From Paraburkholderia aromaticivorans (GTDB lineage: Bacteria; Pseudomonadota; Gammaproteobacteria; Burkholderiales; Burkholderiaceae), in the NCBI RefSeq assembly GCF_002278075.1, contig NZ_CP022989.1, positions 1,798,001-1,862,000 of the forward strand: DNA of 64,000 nt, in the 5' to 3' direction. This document shows, piece by piece, positions 34,013 to 41,991 of the stretch. Every line of letters begins with the position of its first letter. Positions within the stretch are counted from its first letter, which is position 1. Below the pieces are notes generated by a model. That model saw only the letters and a list, made by a program, of their open reading frames with translations, was not told the origin of the DNA and made no database searches. The translations under genes and the position numbers were made by a program.

Positions 34013-34938
34013 GCATCGACGGACTCTGGATCGGGCAGGTCGCCATGGCCGCGCTCATGAATGTCGCGTTCGCGTTTGCCGTCGGCTCGGCATTGCTCGG
34101 CGCGTGGCTCGCGAAGGACGCCCAGCAGAAGGTCTCGCCCGCGCGTGCCGCCTGGTTGCGCGCGCAACGCGCAATGCTGACCGCCACGGTCGTGCTGGTG
34201 CTCGCGGATCTCGGCTGGCTGTGGTACCAGGCGGCGTCGATGAGCGGCGTCGCCTTGCCGGCCGCGATCGGCGTGGTGCCGACCGTGCTCACGCAAACCC
34301 ACGTCGGTTATGGCTGGAGCCTAGCGTTTGCCGGCTCGCTGGTGTTGCTCGGCACCGCCATGGCCAGTCATACCGGCATGCTGCGCAATGCGCTGCTGTG
34401 GCTGGCGGTGATCGCGGTCGCCGTGGGCAAGGCGTCGCTCGGACACGCGGCCGATGCCGGGCCCATGTCGGCCGCGATCGCCATGCAAACGCTGCACGTG
34501 CTCGTCACCACCGTGTGGGGCGGGCTGGCCATGGCGGCGGGGCTTGCGGTCCTGCCGGCGCTCGGCACGTCGACCGCGCGGGGCATGTTGATCCGTACGG
34601 CGACTCAGGTGTCGAACGTCTCGGTGGTGGCGGTCGCGTTGGTGCTGATCTCGGGCATCTTCAACGCGGTTCGCGGCTCGGGCGGCTCGTTCGAGGCGAT
34701 CGAACTGAGCACCTGGGGTCATGTGCTGATGCTCAAGCTCGCGCTCGTCGCGCTCGCGCTCGTGCTCGGCGGACTCAACCGCTTTTCGGCGCTGCCGCGT
34801 CTGCGCCGCACGGCCTCGACAATGGACGCCCACACCTTCGTCAACGTGCTGTATCTGGAAGCGCTGGCGATGATCGGCGCGTTCGTCGCGGCGGCCGCGC
34901 TGTCGCATAGCGTGCCGGCGTTTGCCGCGCTCGGTTGA
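34009..34938 (+). CDS. copD: CopD-type copper-resistance membrane protein
   Basis: 309 residues with about eight membrane segments and a CopD domain in the C-terminal half (GHAADAGPMSAAIAMQTLHVL, with paired His). It is thought to import or pass copper across the inner membrane together with CopC. The ATG at 34009 overlaps the copC TGA. The open frame extends far upstream but is antisense-type noise. No copAB genes are next to it. Confidence 0.88.
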   Translation: MSIDGLWIGQVAMAALMNVAFAFAVGSALLGAWLAKDAQQKVSPARAAWLRAQRAMLTATVVLVLADLGWLWYQAASMSGVALPAAIGVVPTVLTQTHVGYGWSLAFAGSLVLLGTAMASHTGMLRNALLWLAVIAVAVGKASLGHAADAGPMSAAIAMQTLHVLVTTVWGGLAMAAGLAVLPALGTSTARGMLIRTATQVSNVSVVAVALVLISGIFNAVRGSGGSFEAIELSTWGHVLMLKLALVALALVLGGLNRFSALPRLRRTASTMDAHTFVNVLYLEALAMIGAFVAAAALSHSVPAFAALG

Positions 34939-35074
34939 CGCGTCGGCGTGAGACGGGCGGTGAGAAGAGCCGCAAGACGAGCGGCATGACTGCCATCACC
35001 TGCCGAGCGTCACCTGAGCGGTAGGCGTATTCGCAGCGGCAGAGGTCCGCAACGACCCGCGCGCGCCGGATACG

Positions 35075-35109
35075 CAAAAAAAGCGCCGCACGGCAAACGC
35101 GTGCGGCGC
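35075..35109 (-). terminator. Terminator of the DUF2158 gene
   Basis: GCGCCGCACG (35083-35092) pairs with CGTGCGGCGC (35100-35109). On the minus strand the stem is followed by seven T (35075-35082). It lies about 50 bases after the stop codon at 35156. Confidence 0.8.
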
Positions 35110-35155
35110 AATACACACGGTCGCCCAGCGGTGGCCGGCAATCCGTTACTGCGCT

Positions 35156-35386
35156 TCAGGCGGCGAGCGCGTGGCTCGCCCGTTCCAGGGTCTCCTCCGG
35201 AAACATCTCCTGCTGCAACTCGCCGGCGTCGTTGAACCACTGGCAGATCAGCCAGTTGCCCGAGGCGAACAGAACTGGCCCGCTCCAGGTCGCGGTCATC
35301 GGGCGGCCGCCTGATTTGAGCTTCAGGACGTCGCCCGCTCGATAGGTGGGTTTCGCGCGCCTCGTGAGCCGTCTGCCCAGCCGCAT
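35156..35386 (-). CDS. YodC-like small protein (DUF2158)
   Basis: 76 residues from the ATG at 35384-35386. The core FKxGDxVxLKSGGxxMT pattern of the DUF2158/YodC family is seen as YRAGDVLKLKSGGRPMTATW, and it continues ICQWFNDAGELQQEMFPEETL. A small SH3-like barrel of unknown role. It follows the membrane-protein gene by 13 bases, so the two are one operon with the terminator downstream. Confidence 0.8.
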   Translation of the reverse strand: MRLGRRLTRRAKPTYRAGDVLKLKSGGRPMTATWSGPVLFASGNWLICQWFNDAGELQQEMFPEETLERASHALAA

Positions 35387-35399
35387 GGTGAGCCCCCGC

Positions 35400-35702
35400 T
35401 TATTCGAGGCCAAGCCGATGTCCGAGGATCGGCGCAAAAAAGAGCGCGATGGCGCAGCCGGCGGCTTTGCCTTCGAGTTCGGCGCCCGCGGCGCGCATTC
35501 CATACGTATGCGTCAGCAGATCGAACAGTTGCGGCAGGCAGTAGACCACCGCGGCGCCGATGAAGCATTTCTCGACGATCGAGATGCGCCAGCCGCGCTC
35601 GAACGCCAGCGCCGCGCCGATGATGCGCAGCACGCCGAACACCACCAGCGCGCCGACGGCCGCCTGTTCGCGCAGCAGATAGTCAGGAAGGAATTCGCCC
35701 AT
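35400..35702 (-). CDS. Small integral membrane protein, unknown
   Basis: 100 residues from the ATG at 35700-35702 (MGEFLPDYLLREQAAVGALV). About three hydrophobic segments: residues 15-35, 45-62 and 76-95. No family I can name. Upstream partner of the DUF2158 gene. Confidence 0.65.
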   Translation of the reverse strand: MGEFLPDYLLREQAAVGALVVFGVLRIIGAALAFERGWRISIVEKCFIGAAVVYCLPQLFDLLTHTYGMRAAGAELEGKAAGCAIALFFAPILGHRLGLE

Positions 35703-36017
35703 GATGTGCCCCGATGCATGTGTCGTTTGAATGCATTTGAGCAAGGAGTGGGCCATGCGTATGTCCGATGCCGAACACATGGTCTGAAAGCCTTGCTGGG
35801 CAAGGCTTTTCGAGGATGGGGCCAAGGCGGGAAAAGGGCTCGGGAAAGCCAGTTTCAGTCCGTTTGGTCCGGGACGTTACGTTACTGCGACGACCCCGCG
35901 CGTCACGTCACCGTAACGCGCCTGCCGCATCCCATGAAACCGCACGCATCAGACCGGGAACGTCCGCGCAAATAAAAACGCCGCCCGCGGGCGGCGTTCC
36001 ATCACGCAATCAGGCTC
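35703..36017. other. Intergenic region with dgoD terminator
   Basis: About 315 bases. The right end holds the dgoD terminator; the remainder is the promoter side of the small membrane-protein gene. No coding sequence is supported. Confidence 0.5.
35977..35998. terminator. Palindromic terminator after dgoD
   Basis: A 22-bp perfect palindrome centred on CGCG, starting AACGCCGCCC. On the minus strand it is followed by TTTTTATTT, so it terminates dgoD, whose stop codon is 20 bases away. Confidence 0.85.
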
Positions 36018-37166
36018 TTACCACTCGGCGACGCTGCCGTCTTCATGGCGCCACACCGGATTGCGCCAGCGGTGGCCTACCTTCGCCATCTCCCGCACTT
36101 TCTCTTCGTTGACCTCGATGCCGAGGCCCGGACCTTGCGGAATCGACACGAAGCCGTCTTCGTATTTGAAGACTTCCGGATTCCTGATGTAGTCCAGCAG
36201 GTCGTTGCCCTGGTTGTAGTGAATGCCGAGGCTCTGCTCCTGGATGAACGCGTTGTAGCTCACCGCATCGATCTGCAGGCAGGTTGCCAGCGCGATCGGG
36301 CCGAGCGGGCAATGCAGCGCGAGCGCGACGTCGTAGGCTTCGGCCATCGACGCGATCTTGCGGCACTCGGTAATGCCGCCCGCGTGCGACGCGTCCGGCT
36401 GAATGATGTCGACGTAGCCCCCCGCCAGAATATGCTTGAAGTCCCAGCGCGAATACAGCCGCTCGCCCAGCGCGATCGGCGTGTTGGTCTGGTTGACGAT
36501 GTCGCGCAGCGCTTCGGCATTTTCCGACAGCACCGGCTCTTCGATGAAGAGCAGCTTGTACGGGTCGAGTTCTTTTGCCAGCACCTTGGCCATCGGCTTA
36601 TGCACGCGGCCGTGGAAGTCCACGCCGATGCCGATGTTCGGTCCGACCGCCTCGCGCACCGCCGCCACGTTGTTGATGACGCCTTGCACCTTGTCGAAGG
36701 TGTCGATGATCTGCAGTTCTTCCGAGCCGTTCATCTTCACGGCCTTGAAGCCGCGCTCGACCACGGCGCGCGCGTTGTTGGCCACGTCGCTCGGACGGTC
36801 GCCGCCGATCCACGAATACACCTTGATCCTGTCGCGCACCTGGCCGCCGAGCAGCGCATGAACCGGCACGCCGTGATGCTTGCCCTTGATGTCCCACAGC
36901 GCCTGGTCGACGCCGGCGATCGCGCTCATGGTGATCGGGCCGCCACGATAGAAGCCCGCGCGGTACATCACCTGCCAATGGTCTTCGATCAGCAGCGGGT
37001 CTTTGCCGATCAGATAGTCGGACAGCTCTTCCACGGCGGCCGCCACCGTATGCGCGCGGCCTTCGACCACCGGCTCGCCCCAACCGACGATGCCCTCGTC
37101 CGTTTCGATTTTCAGGAAGCACCAGCGCGGCGGAACGATGAAGGTTTCGAGCTTGGTGATTTTCAT
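36018..37166 (-). CDS. dgoD: D-galactonate dehydratase
   Basis: Converts D-galactonate to 2-keto-3-deoxygalactonate in the De Ley-Doudoroff pathway; enolase superfamily, 382 residues, the length of E. coli DgoD. The metal ligands appear in [12 protein letters not shown] (Asp), FIEEPVL (Glu) and [13 protein letters not shown] (Glu). The catalytic His is in [12 protein letters not shown]. It is divergent from a GntR regulator with a palindromic operator between. The kinase and aldolase genes of the pathway are not in this window. Confidence 0.94.
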   Translation of the reverse strand: MKITKLETFIVPPRWCFLKIETDEGIVGWGEPVVEGRAHTVAAAVEELSDYLIGKDPLLIEDHWQVMYRAGFYRGGPITMSAIAGVDQALWDIKGKHHGVPVHALLGGQVRDRIKVYSWIGGDRPSDVANNARAVVERGFKAVKMNGSEELQIIDTFDKVQGVINNVAAVREAVGPNIGIGVDFHGRVHKPMAKVLAKELDPYKLLFIEEPVLSENAEALRDIVNQTNTPIALGERLYSRWDFKHILAGGYVDIIQPDASHAGGITECRKIASMAEAYDVALALHCPLGPIALATCLQIDAVSYNAFIQEQSLGIHYNQGNDLLDYIRNPEVFKYEDGFVSIPQGPGLGIEVNEEKVREMAKVGHRWRNPVWRHEDGSVAEW

Positions 37167-37314
37167 GGCGTGCGTCTCCTGTGTCGGCCGGACTTGGCGC
37201 TTTTAGCGCTTACGCCGGCCCCATGCAAAGCATCGGCTGGGTGAGCGCGAAGGCGCTCACTCATCCCATGCGGAATATTTCGAGGATTCACATGCTACAA
37301 CAAAAGCGCATTTA

Positions 37315-37335
37315 AGTACTATTAATAGTACTATT
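37315..37335. promoter_or_regulatory. Palindromic operator between dgoD and the GntR gene
   Basis: AGTACTATTAATAGTACT (37315-37332) is a perfect 18-bp palindrome. It overlaps a second 12-bp one, AATAGTACTATT (37324-37335). The spacing and AT-rich core fit FadR-subfamily GntR operators. The site is about 150 bases upstream of dgoD. Confidence 0.6.
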
Positions 37336-37417
37336 GACCACATAGTGGCGTGACCCAATCCGGTACACGGAGTCGAAAGAATGGGTATCGAGGTTGAGAT
37401 GCCCGATAATCGCGCCC

Positions 37418-38149
37418 GTGCCGGGCTCAGTTTCAATATCAATAGCGCCGCAAGGCCGCTGGGAGAAAGCTATTCAGCATGATCTGCACGGGCGTGTGGC
37501 CCATTTGCTGGCGACCGCGATTCTGCGCGGCGACTACGCGCCCGATTCGATCCTGCCGCGCGAAGCGGAGTTGATGGAGCGGTTCGGCGTGAGCCGCACG
37601 GTGTTGCGCGAGGCGTTGCGCACGCTCACTTCGAAGGGGCTGATCGAATCGCGCCCGCGCGTGGGCACGCGCGTGCGGCCGAAGCACGCGTGGAATCTGC
37701 TCGATGTCGACGTGCTCGACTGGTACTCGCGGGTCGCCGAGCCGATGGCGTTCGCACTCAAGCTGCAGGAAATGCGCGAGATGATCGAGCCGTATGCGGC
37801 AGGTCTGGCGGCTGACTCGCACACCGACGATACCTTCCACGCGCTGGCCGCGGCTCACGCGGCCATGGTGGCGGCGCGCAATGTCGACGCATGGGTGCGC
37901 GCCGATCTGCAGTTTCATTTGAGCGTGCTGATTGCGTGCAGCAATGAATTGCTGATCCCGCTCGGCACGCTGATCGAGCGGACACTCGAAGCGCAACTGC
38001 GTCTGAACGCAAGACGCGCGGACGTGTTCAATGCATCGCTCGCCGAGCATACGGCGGTATTCGAAGCCATTCGCGATCGCGATGCCGCGGCGGCGCGCGC
38101 GGCGATGGCGGGACTGTTGGGTGTGACGCGCGCGCGGATCGAGGGCTAG
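37418..38149 (+). CDS. GntR-family regulator (FadR subfamily), probable DgoR
   Basis: About 243 residues. N-terminal winged helix (DLHGRVAHLLATAILRGDY, then SILPREAELMERFGVSRTVLREALRTL) and an all-helical FCD effector domain (EMREMIEPYAAGLAA, DLQFHLSVLIAC). Start is unclear: GTG at 37418 gives a reasonable N-terminus before SISIAPQGRWEKAIQ; TTG at 37394 is the alternative, and neither has a clear ribosome-binding site. Its divergent position suggests it represses dgoD. Confidence 0.82.
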   Translation: MPGSVSISIAPQGRWEKAIQHDLHGRVAHLLATAILRGDYAPDSILPREAELMERFGVSRTVLREALRTLTSKGLIESRPRVGTRVRPKHAWNLLDVDVLDWYSRVAEPMAFALKLQEMREMIEPYAAGLAADSHTDDTFHALAAAHAAMVAARNVDAWVRADLQFHLSVLIACSNELLIPLGTLIERTLEAQLRLNARRADVFNASLAEHTAVFEAIRDRDAAAARAAMAGLLGVTRARIEG

Positions 38150-38156
38150 GCGTGCT

Positions 38157-39695
38157 TTATTCCATCGCGGCGTGCGCCACCGACGCATCCGACGCCTTGT
38201 GCGAAGGGCGGATCAGCAGCAGGAGCGGAATGACCAGCAGCGTCGCCATGAACATCAGCTTGAAGTCGTTCAGATAAGCGATCATCGACGCCTGCTGCGT
38301 GATCGATACGTTCAGTGCGGCCATGTCGTAGTTCGAGCCGCTCGTGAGCATCGGCTGGACCGCCGGATTGAACGGCGTGATATTCGCCGCGAGGTCCGCG
38401 TGCGAGACCTGCGTGTTGCGCGTCATCAGCGTCTGCACGATCGAAATGCCGATACTGCTGCCGATATTGCGCATCAGGCTGTACGTCGCGGTGCCGTCCG
38501 CGCGCAGTTCGGGGCTGAGCGTCGAGAAGGTCAACGCGCTCAGCGGCACGAACACGAGGCCGAGCCCGAAGCCTTGAATCACCCCGGGCCAAACGATGTC
38601 CGACGCCGACAGCACGATCGTGTAATGCATCATCTGCCAAAGCGCGAAGGCCGAGATCAGAAAGCCGGCGAGCAGCAGAAGCCGCGCGTCGATGCGCTTG
38701 AGCAGCCGCCCTGCGAACAGCATCGCGACCATCGTGCCCGCGCCGCTTGGCGCCGTGACGAGGCCGGTGGTCGCCACCGGATAGTTCATCAGGTTTTGCA
38801 GCATGGGCGGCAACAATGCGCGCGTGGCGTACATCACCGCGCCGATCACGAAGATGAAGAATGTGCCGGTGGCGAAGTTCGGGTCTTTCAACAACTCGTA
38901 TTTGAAGAACGACTTCTTGCCGACCGTTGCCGTGTGCACGAGAAAGAACGCGAAGCTGATCGCCGCGAGCAGTGCCTCAATGACGATTTCGTTCGAGCCG
39001 AACCAGTCGAGTTGCTCGCCGCGATCGAGCATGGCCTGCAATGCGCCGATGGCGAGACCGAGCGTGGCGAAGCCGAAGGCGTCGAACTTCACGTCGTGCT
39101 TCGGCTCGCGCGAGGGCAGGAAGGTCGCCACGCCGAACAGCGCGAACGCGCCGATCGGCACGTTGATGAAAAACACCCAGCGCCAGTTGTAGCTGTCGGT
39201 GAGCCAGCCGCCGAGCGTCGGGCCGAGAATCGGCCCGACCATCACGCCCATGCCCCATATCGCCATGGCTTGGCCCTGCTTTTCGCGCGGGTTGATATCG
39301 AGCAGGATGGACTGCGAGAGCGGCACCAGCGACGCGCCAAAAACGCCTTGCAGCAGACGCGACGCCACGATCTGCGTGAGTGTTTCCGACAATCCGCACA
39401 GGGCCGACGACACCGTGAAGCCGCCGATCGCGACGATCAGCAGGCGCTTGACGCTCAGCCGGTCCGAGAGCCAGCCCGTCAGCGGCGTGGCGATCGCGGC
39501 GGCGACGATGTACGAGGTCAGCACCCACGTGATCTCATCCTGCGACGCCGACAGCGTGCCCTGCATGTGCGGCAGCGCCACGTTGGCGATCGTGCTGTCG
39601 AGCGTCTGGATCAACGTTGCCAGCATGATCGAGACGGTGATCATCGGGCGGTTGAGCGGCGCGGCGGCGCCGGCCACCGGGGTGTCGGATGACAT
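38157..39695 (-). CDS. emrB: EmrB-type MFS multidrug exporter (DHA2, 14 segments)
   Basis: 512-residue inner-membrane transporter with about 14 membrane segments. It has the DHA2 signature LDSTIANVALPHM in segment 1 and motif C-like GPILGPTLGGWL. This class normally works with an EmrA adaptor and an outer-membrane channel, but neither gene is adjacent. It is divergent from marR across a 137-base region with a long palindrome, so MarR-controlled expression is likely. It ends 7 bases from the convergent GntR gene. Confidence 0.9.
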   Translation of the reverse strand: MSSDTPVAGAAAPLNRPMITVSIMLATLIQTLDSTIANVALPHMQGTLSASQDEITWVLTSYIVAAAIATPLTGWLSDRLSVKRLLIVAIGGFTVSSALCGLSETLTQIVASRLLQGVFGASLVPLSQSILLDINPREKQGQAMAIWGMGVMVGPILGPTLGGWLTDSYNWRWVFFINVPIGAFALFGVATFLPSREPKHDVKFDAFGFATLGLAIGALQAMLDRGEQLDWFGSNEIVIEALLAAISFAFFLVHTATVGKKSFFKYELLKDPNFATGTFFIFVIGAVMYATRALLPPMLQNLMNYPVATTGLVTAPSGAGTMVAMLFAGRLLKRIDARLLLLAGFLISAFALWQMMHYTIVLSASDIVWPGVIQGFGLGLVFVPLSALTFSTLSPELRADGTATYSLMRNIGSSIGISIVQTLMTRNTQVSHADLAANITPFNPAVQPMLTSGSNYDMAALNVSITQQASMIAYLNDFKLMFMATLLVIPLLLLIRPSHKASDASVAHAAME

Positions 39696-39712
39696 GAATG
39701 GGCGAGGGTCGT

Positions 39713-39740
39713 CGATATAATAAGCATGCTTATTATATCG
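39713..39740. promoter_or_regulatory. 28-bp perfect palindrome, probable MarR operator
   Basis: The left arm CGATATAATAAGCA (39713-39726) is exactly complementary to the right arm TGCTTATTATATCG (39727-39740). It lies 18 bases upstream of emrB and 93 bases upstream of marR. The arm contains TATAAT, so a bound regulator would cover a promoter -10 element. Confidence 0.75.
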
Positions 39741-39832
39741 GCTGCGCGAGTGCGCGCCATCGGGAATTATGCGGAGCCTGAATTGCGCCGGTTTCGGCGC
39801 TGGGAAACGAAAGCCTTTCGTATAATCCGCCC

Positions 39833-40276
39833 ATGAAAACCCAACTCGATGAGCGCTTCGGCTTTCTGATTTCCGACGTCGGCCGTCTGACCGGCAAGCG
39901 TTTCGATGACCTCGCGAAGTCTTCAGTCGACCTGACCCGCGCGCAATGCCGCGTGCTCGCCTATCTTGCGCATTACGGCGACACCAATCAGGCGCGGCTC
40001 GCCGACCTGCTCGAGGTCGCGCCCATTTCGGCGGGTCGTTTGCTCGACCGGATGGAAGAGGGCGGCTGGATCGAGCGGACCGCCAACCCGCAGGATCGCC
40101 GCGAGCGCCAGGTGCGCATGACGCCGAAGGCCGAGCGCACGCTCGGCAAGGCGCGCAAGGTCGGTGACGAAGTCGCGCTCGAAGCGCTGAACGGCTTCAG
40201 CGACGAAGAAGCGAACCAGCTGATCGCACTGTTGCAACGGGTGCGGGGCAATCTGAGCCGGCTGGTGGATCGCTGA
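39833..40276 (+). CDS. MarR-family regulator
   Basis: 147 residues. The winged helix-turn-helix occupies the middle (TNQARLADLLEVAPISAGRLLDRMEEGGWIERT, about residues 50-82), followed by the wing DRRERQVRMTPKAER. It probably senses a toxic compound and represses the divergent emrB and itself via the palindrome between them. Confidence 0.9.
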   Translation: MKTQLDERFGFLISDVGRLTGKRFDDLAKSSVDLTRAQCRVLAYLAHYGDTNQARLADLLEVAPISAGRLLDRMEEGGWIERTANPQDRRERQVRMTPKAERTLGKARKVGDEVALEALNGFSDEEANQLIALLQRVRGNLSRLVDR

Positions 40277-40495
40277 TGCATTGATGTCGCGACTCGAACG
40301 AACAGAGCCGCGGCGTCGAGCAGGTCGACCAGGCTATCGCGTGGAGCAACGGCAGGACGCGGCGGGACACGGCCTTGCTCGGGGAAGTGATGGCCGCGTC
40401 CGCGATGGCTCGAGGATCGCAGGCGGCGCTCGAATCAGGCGATTGCTTTTTTTCGCGCAGAGGTGGCGCAGTGCGTGCGGTCGACCGCGTCCCGA

Positions 40496-40846
40496 CTACT
40501 TCGATTCAGAAGCCCCAGTCGCGCCAGACGGCGGCACCAGTTCGAAACATGCCGGCGGCGCGACCGCCGCTCTCGCCTTCGCGTCGGGTTGCTGCGGATC
40601 GATGCATTTGAAGGCGCTCTGATCGCGCTGGACGAAGATCGTGTCGGCCGGGCCGGTGCTGCCTTGCGTGCCGTTGACGACGGCGACGATCTTGTAGCCG
40701 TTCTGCAGCAGCGTGGACAGCGTGGTCGCGCTCGTGCGCCATTGGCTGTCGGACGGTGTCTGGGCCTGAACGGCCGACGCGGCAGCGCCGCCGAGAAGCA
40801 CGATGAAAGCGGTGGCCACGGCGAGCGTGGCGGTGCGGAACGTCAC
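40496..40846 (-). CDS. Small secreted protein, unknown
   Basis: 116 residues with a signal peptide (FRTATLAVATAFIVLLGGAA, cut near AVQA-QTPSD). The mature part has WRTSATTLSTLLQNGYKIVAVV and two Cys. No family recognised. The start is GTG (40844-40846), supported by a perfect AAGGAGG ribosome-binding site. Confidence 0.75.
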   Translation of the reverse strand: MTFRTATLAVATAFIVLLGGAAASAVQAQTPSDSQWRTSATTLSTLLQNGYKIVAVVNGTQGSTGPADTIFVQRDQSAFKCIDPQQPDAKARAAVAPPACFELVPPSGATGASESK

Positions 40847-41264
40847 CAGGAAACCTCCTTGAAGTTGCGGTTTGGACGGTATAGGTACACGGAACTGTCG
40901 GCCACTATACCGCGCGTGCTCTCGCGTCCGATGTGCACGCCGCGTCTGGAAGGAGGTTGAAGCCGGTCACTGAGCGCTCTTTTTTCAGCGACGGCTATAG
41001 ACCGAAGCGAAGGTTATTCAAGGCCGCGCTTCCACCGTCTTGCCCTTCGATATGGGTGTTTGCGCAACCAGTCGGCATAGGTTGACGCCACTTTGGAAAG
41101 ACCCAAAACCTCATCAATTTCGCCGGCATAAAGTCAACTTATCGACTCGAGAAAGCGTCCACGAAGTTGCGCAATAGCGAAAGCCGGGCTGCCTCTTCCA
41201 AAATTTTTCAGGCGCGGCGTGACGCTACGTTTCACGGGTGCCCGATCCTCTTCAAAGAGCTTCC
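40847..41264. other. Intergenic region without a supported gene
   Basis: About 418 bases of comparatively low GC. TTGCGCAAC at 41060-41068 and GTTGCGCAA at 41166-41174 are complementary but 97 bases apart. It probably contains the old promoter of the agmatinase gene remnant at 41265. Confidence 0.45.
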
Positions 41265-41726
41265 ATGGCCAGCAATCTGCCTCAACCGCTCGACGCGGGT
41301 CTCGTGCCGCGATTTGCCGGCATCCCGACCTTCATGCGTTTGCCCGCCGTGACCAGCCTCGCATCCGTCGACATCGCGCTTGTCGGCGTGCCGTGGGATG
41401 GCGGCACGACCAATCGCGCTGGAGCCCACTACGTCGAGCGCGACTACATGCTGGAGAGCAACAAGCCGCGGCATATGACGCTGAACCGCGCGGCGACCGC
41501 GTTCTCCATGGAGGCGATCCTCACCATGCTTCTCACTGGAACGTACATTGGTTACCTGCCGTGTCACCACGTCCAGCGCTGGGTCGACGACGAGGAGTTG
41601 TTCGCACGTGCGCAGGCCGCGTTCTCCTATTCGTCGGTATTTGGCGTCATCACCCGGCAAGGCAAGGAACTCGACGCGACGACCGGGCTCATGGTGGAAA
41701 GCATGTCGACGCGTCCGGCCGGCTGA
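41265..41726 (+). pseudogene. speB (agmatinase) 5' end fused in frame to a LysR 3' end
   Basis: 153 codons. Residues 1-54 match the N-terminus of agmatinase (LPQPLDAGLVPRFAGIPTF, VGVPWDGGTTNRAGA). From about residue 55 the sequence is not ureohydrolase: FSMEAILTMLLTGTYIGYLP, CHHVQRWVDDEEL and the remainder read as the C-terminal part of a LysR substrate-binding domain. The junction is near 41424-41429. All metal ligands of agmatinase are missing, and so is the LysR DNA-binding domain, so neither function should remain. The frame is open throughout. Confidence 0.72.
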
Positions 41727-41784
41727 CTTCTCGCACCGGAATGCCGAAAGCTGCCGGGCGGGCGCAATTCGCCGTGGCGAAACA

Positions 41785-41820
41785 AAAAAGCCGCTGCTTC
41801 GTGAGAAGCAGCGGCTTTTT
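41785..41820. terminator. Terminator downstream of tRNA-Met
   Basis: A 16-bp perfect stem: AAAAAGCCGCTGCTTC (41785-41800), loop GTGA, GAAGCAGCGGCTTTTT (41805-41820). T-runs lie on both strands, so it works in both directions. It is 8 bases from the tRNA 3' end on the minus strand. Confidence 0.9.
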
Positions 41821-41828
41821 CTTGCAAC

Positions 41829-41905
<77 letters not shown>

Positions 41906-41991
41906 GAAAGAAGCGAGATTATGCGGATCCCGCCGGGAGCTGTCAACCCCCGGCGCGCAACTTTTTCAAGTTGCCGTGGCCATCAGGCGTT

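Noticed and set aside
38172..39692. A 506-codon open frame on the plus strand opposite emrB
   Set aside because: It is an antisense shadow of the well-supported emrB gene; its protein is Arg/His-rich without any domain, as expected from GC-rich codon bias.
41060..41174. TTGCGCAAC and its complement 97 bases apart
   Set aside because: Short arms with a long spacer; could be chance, and no gene context supports a site or an element end.
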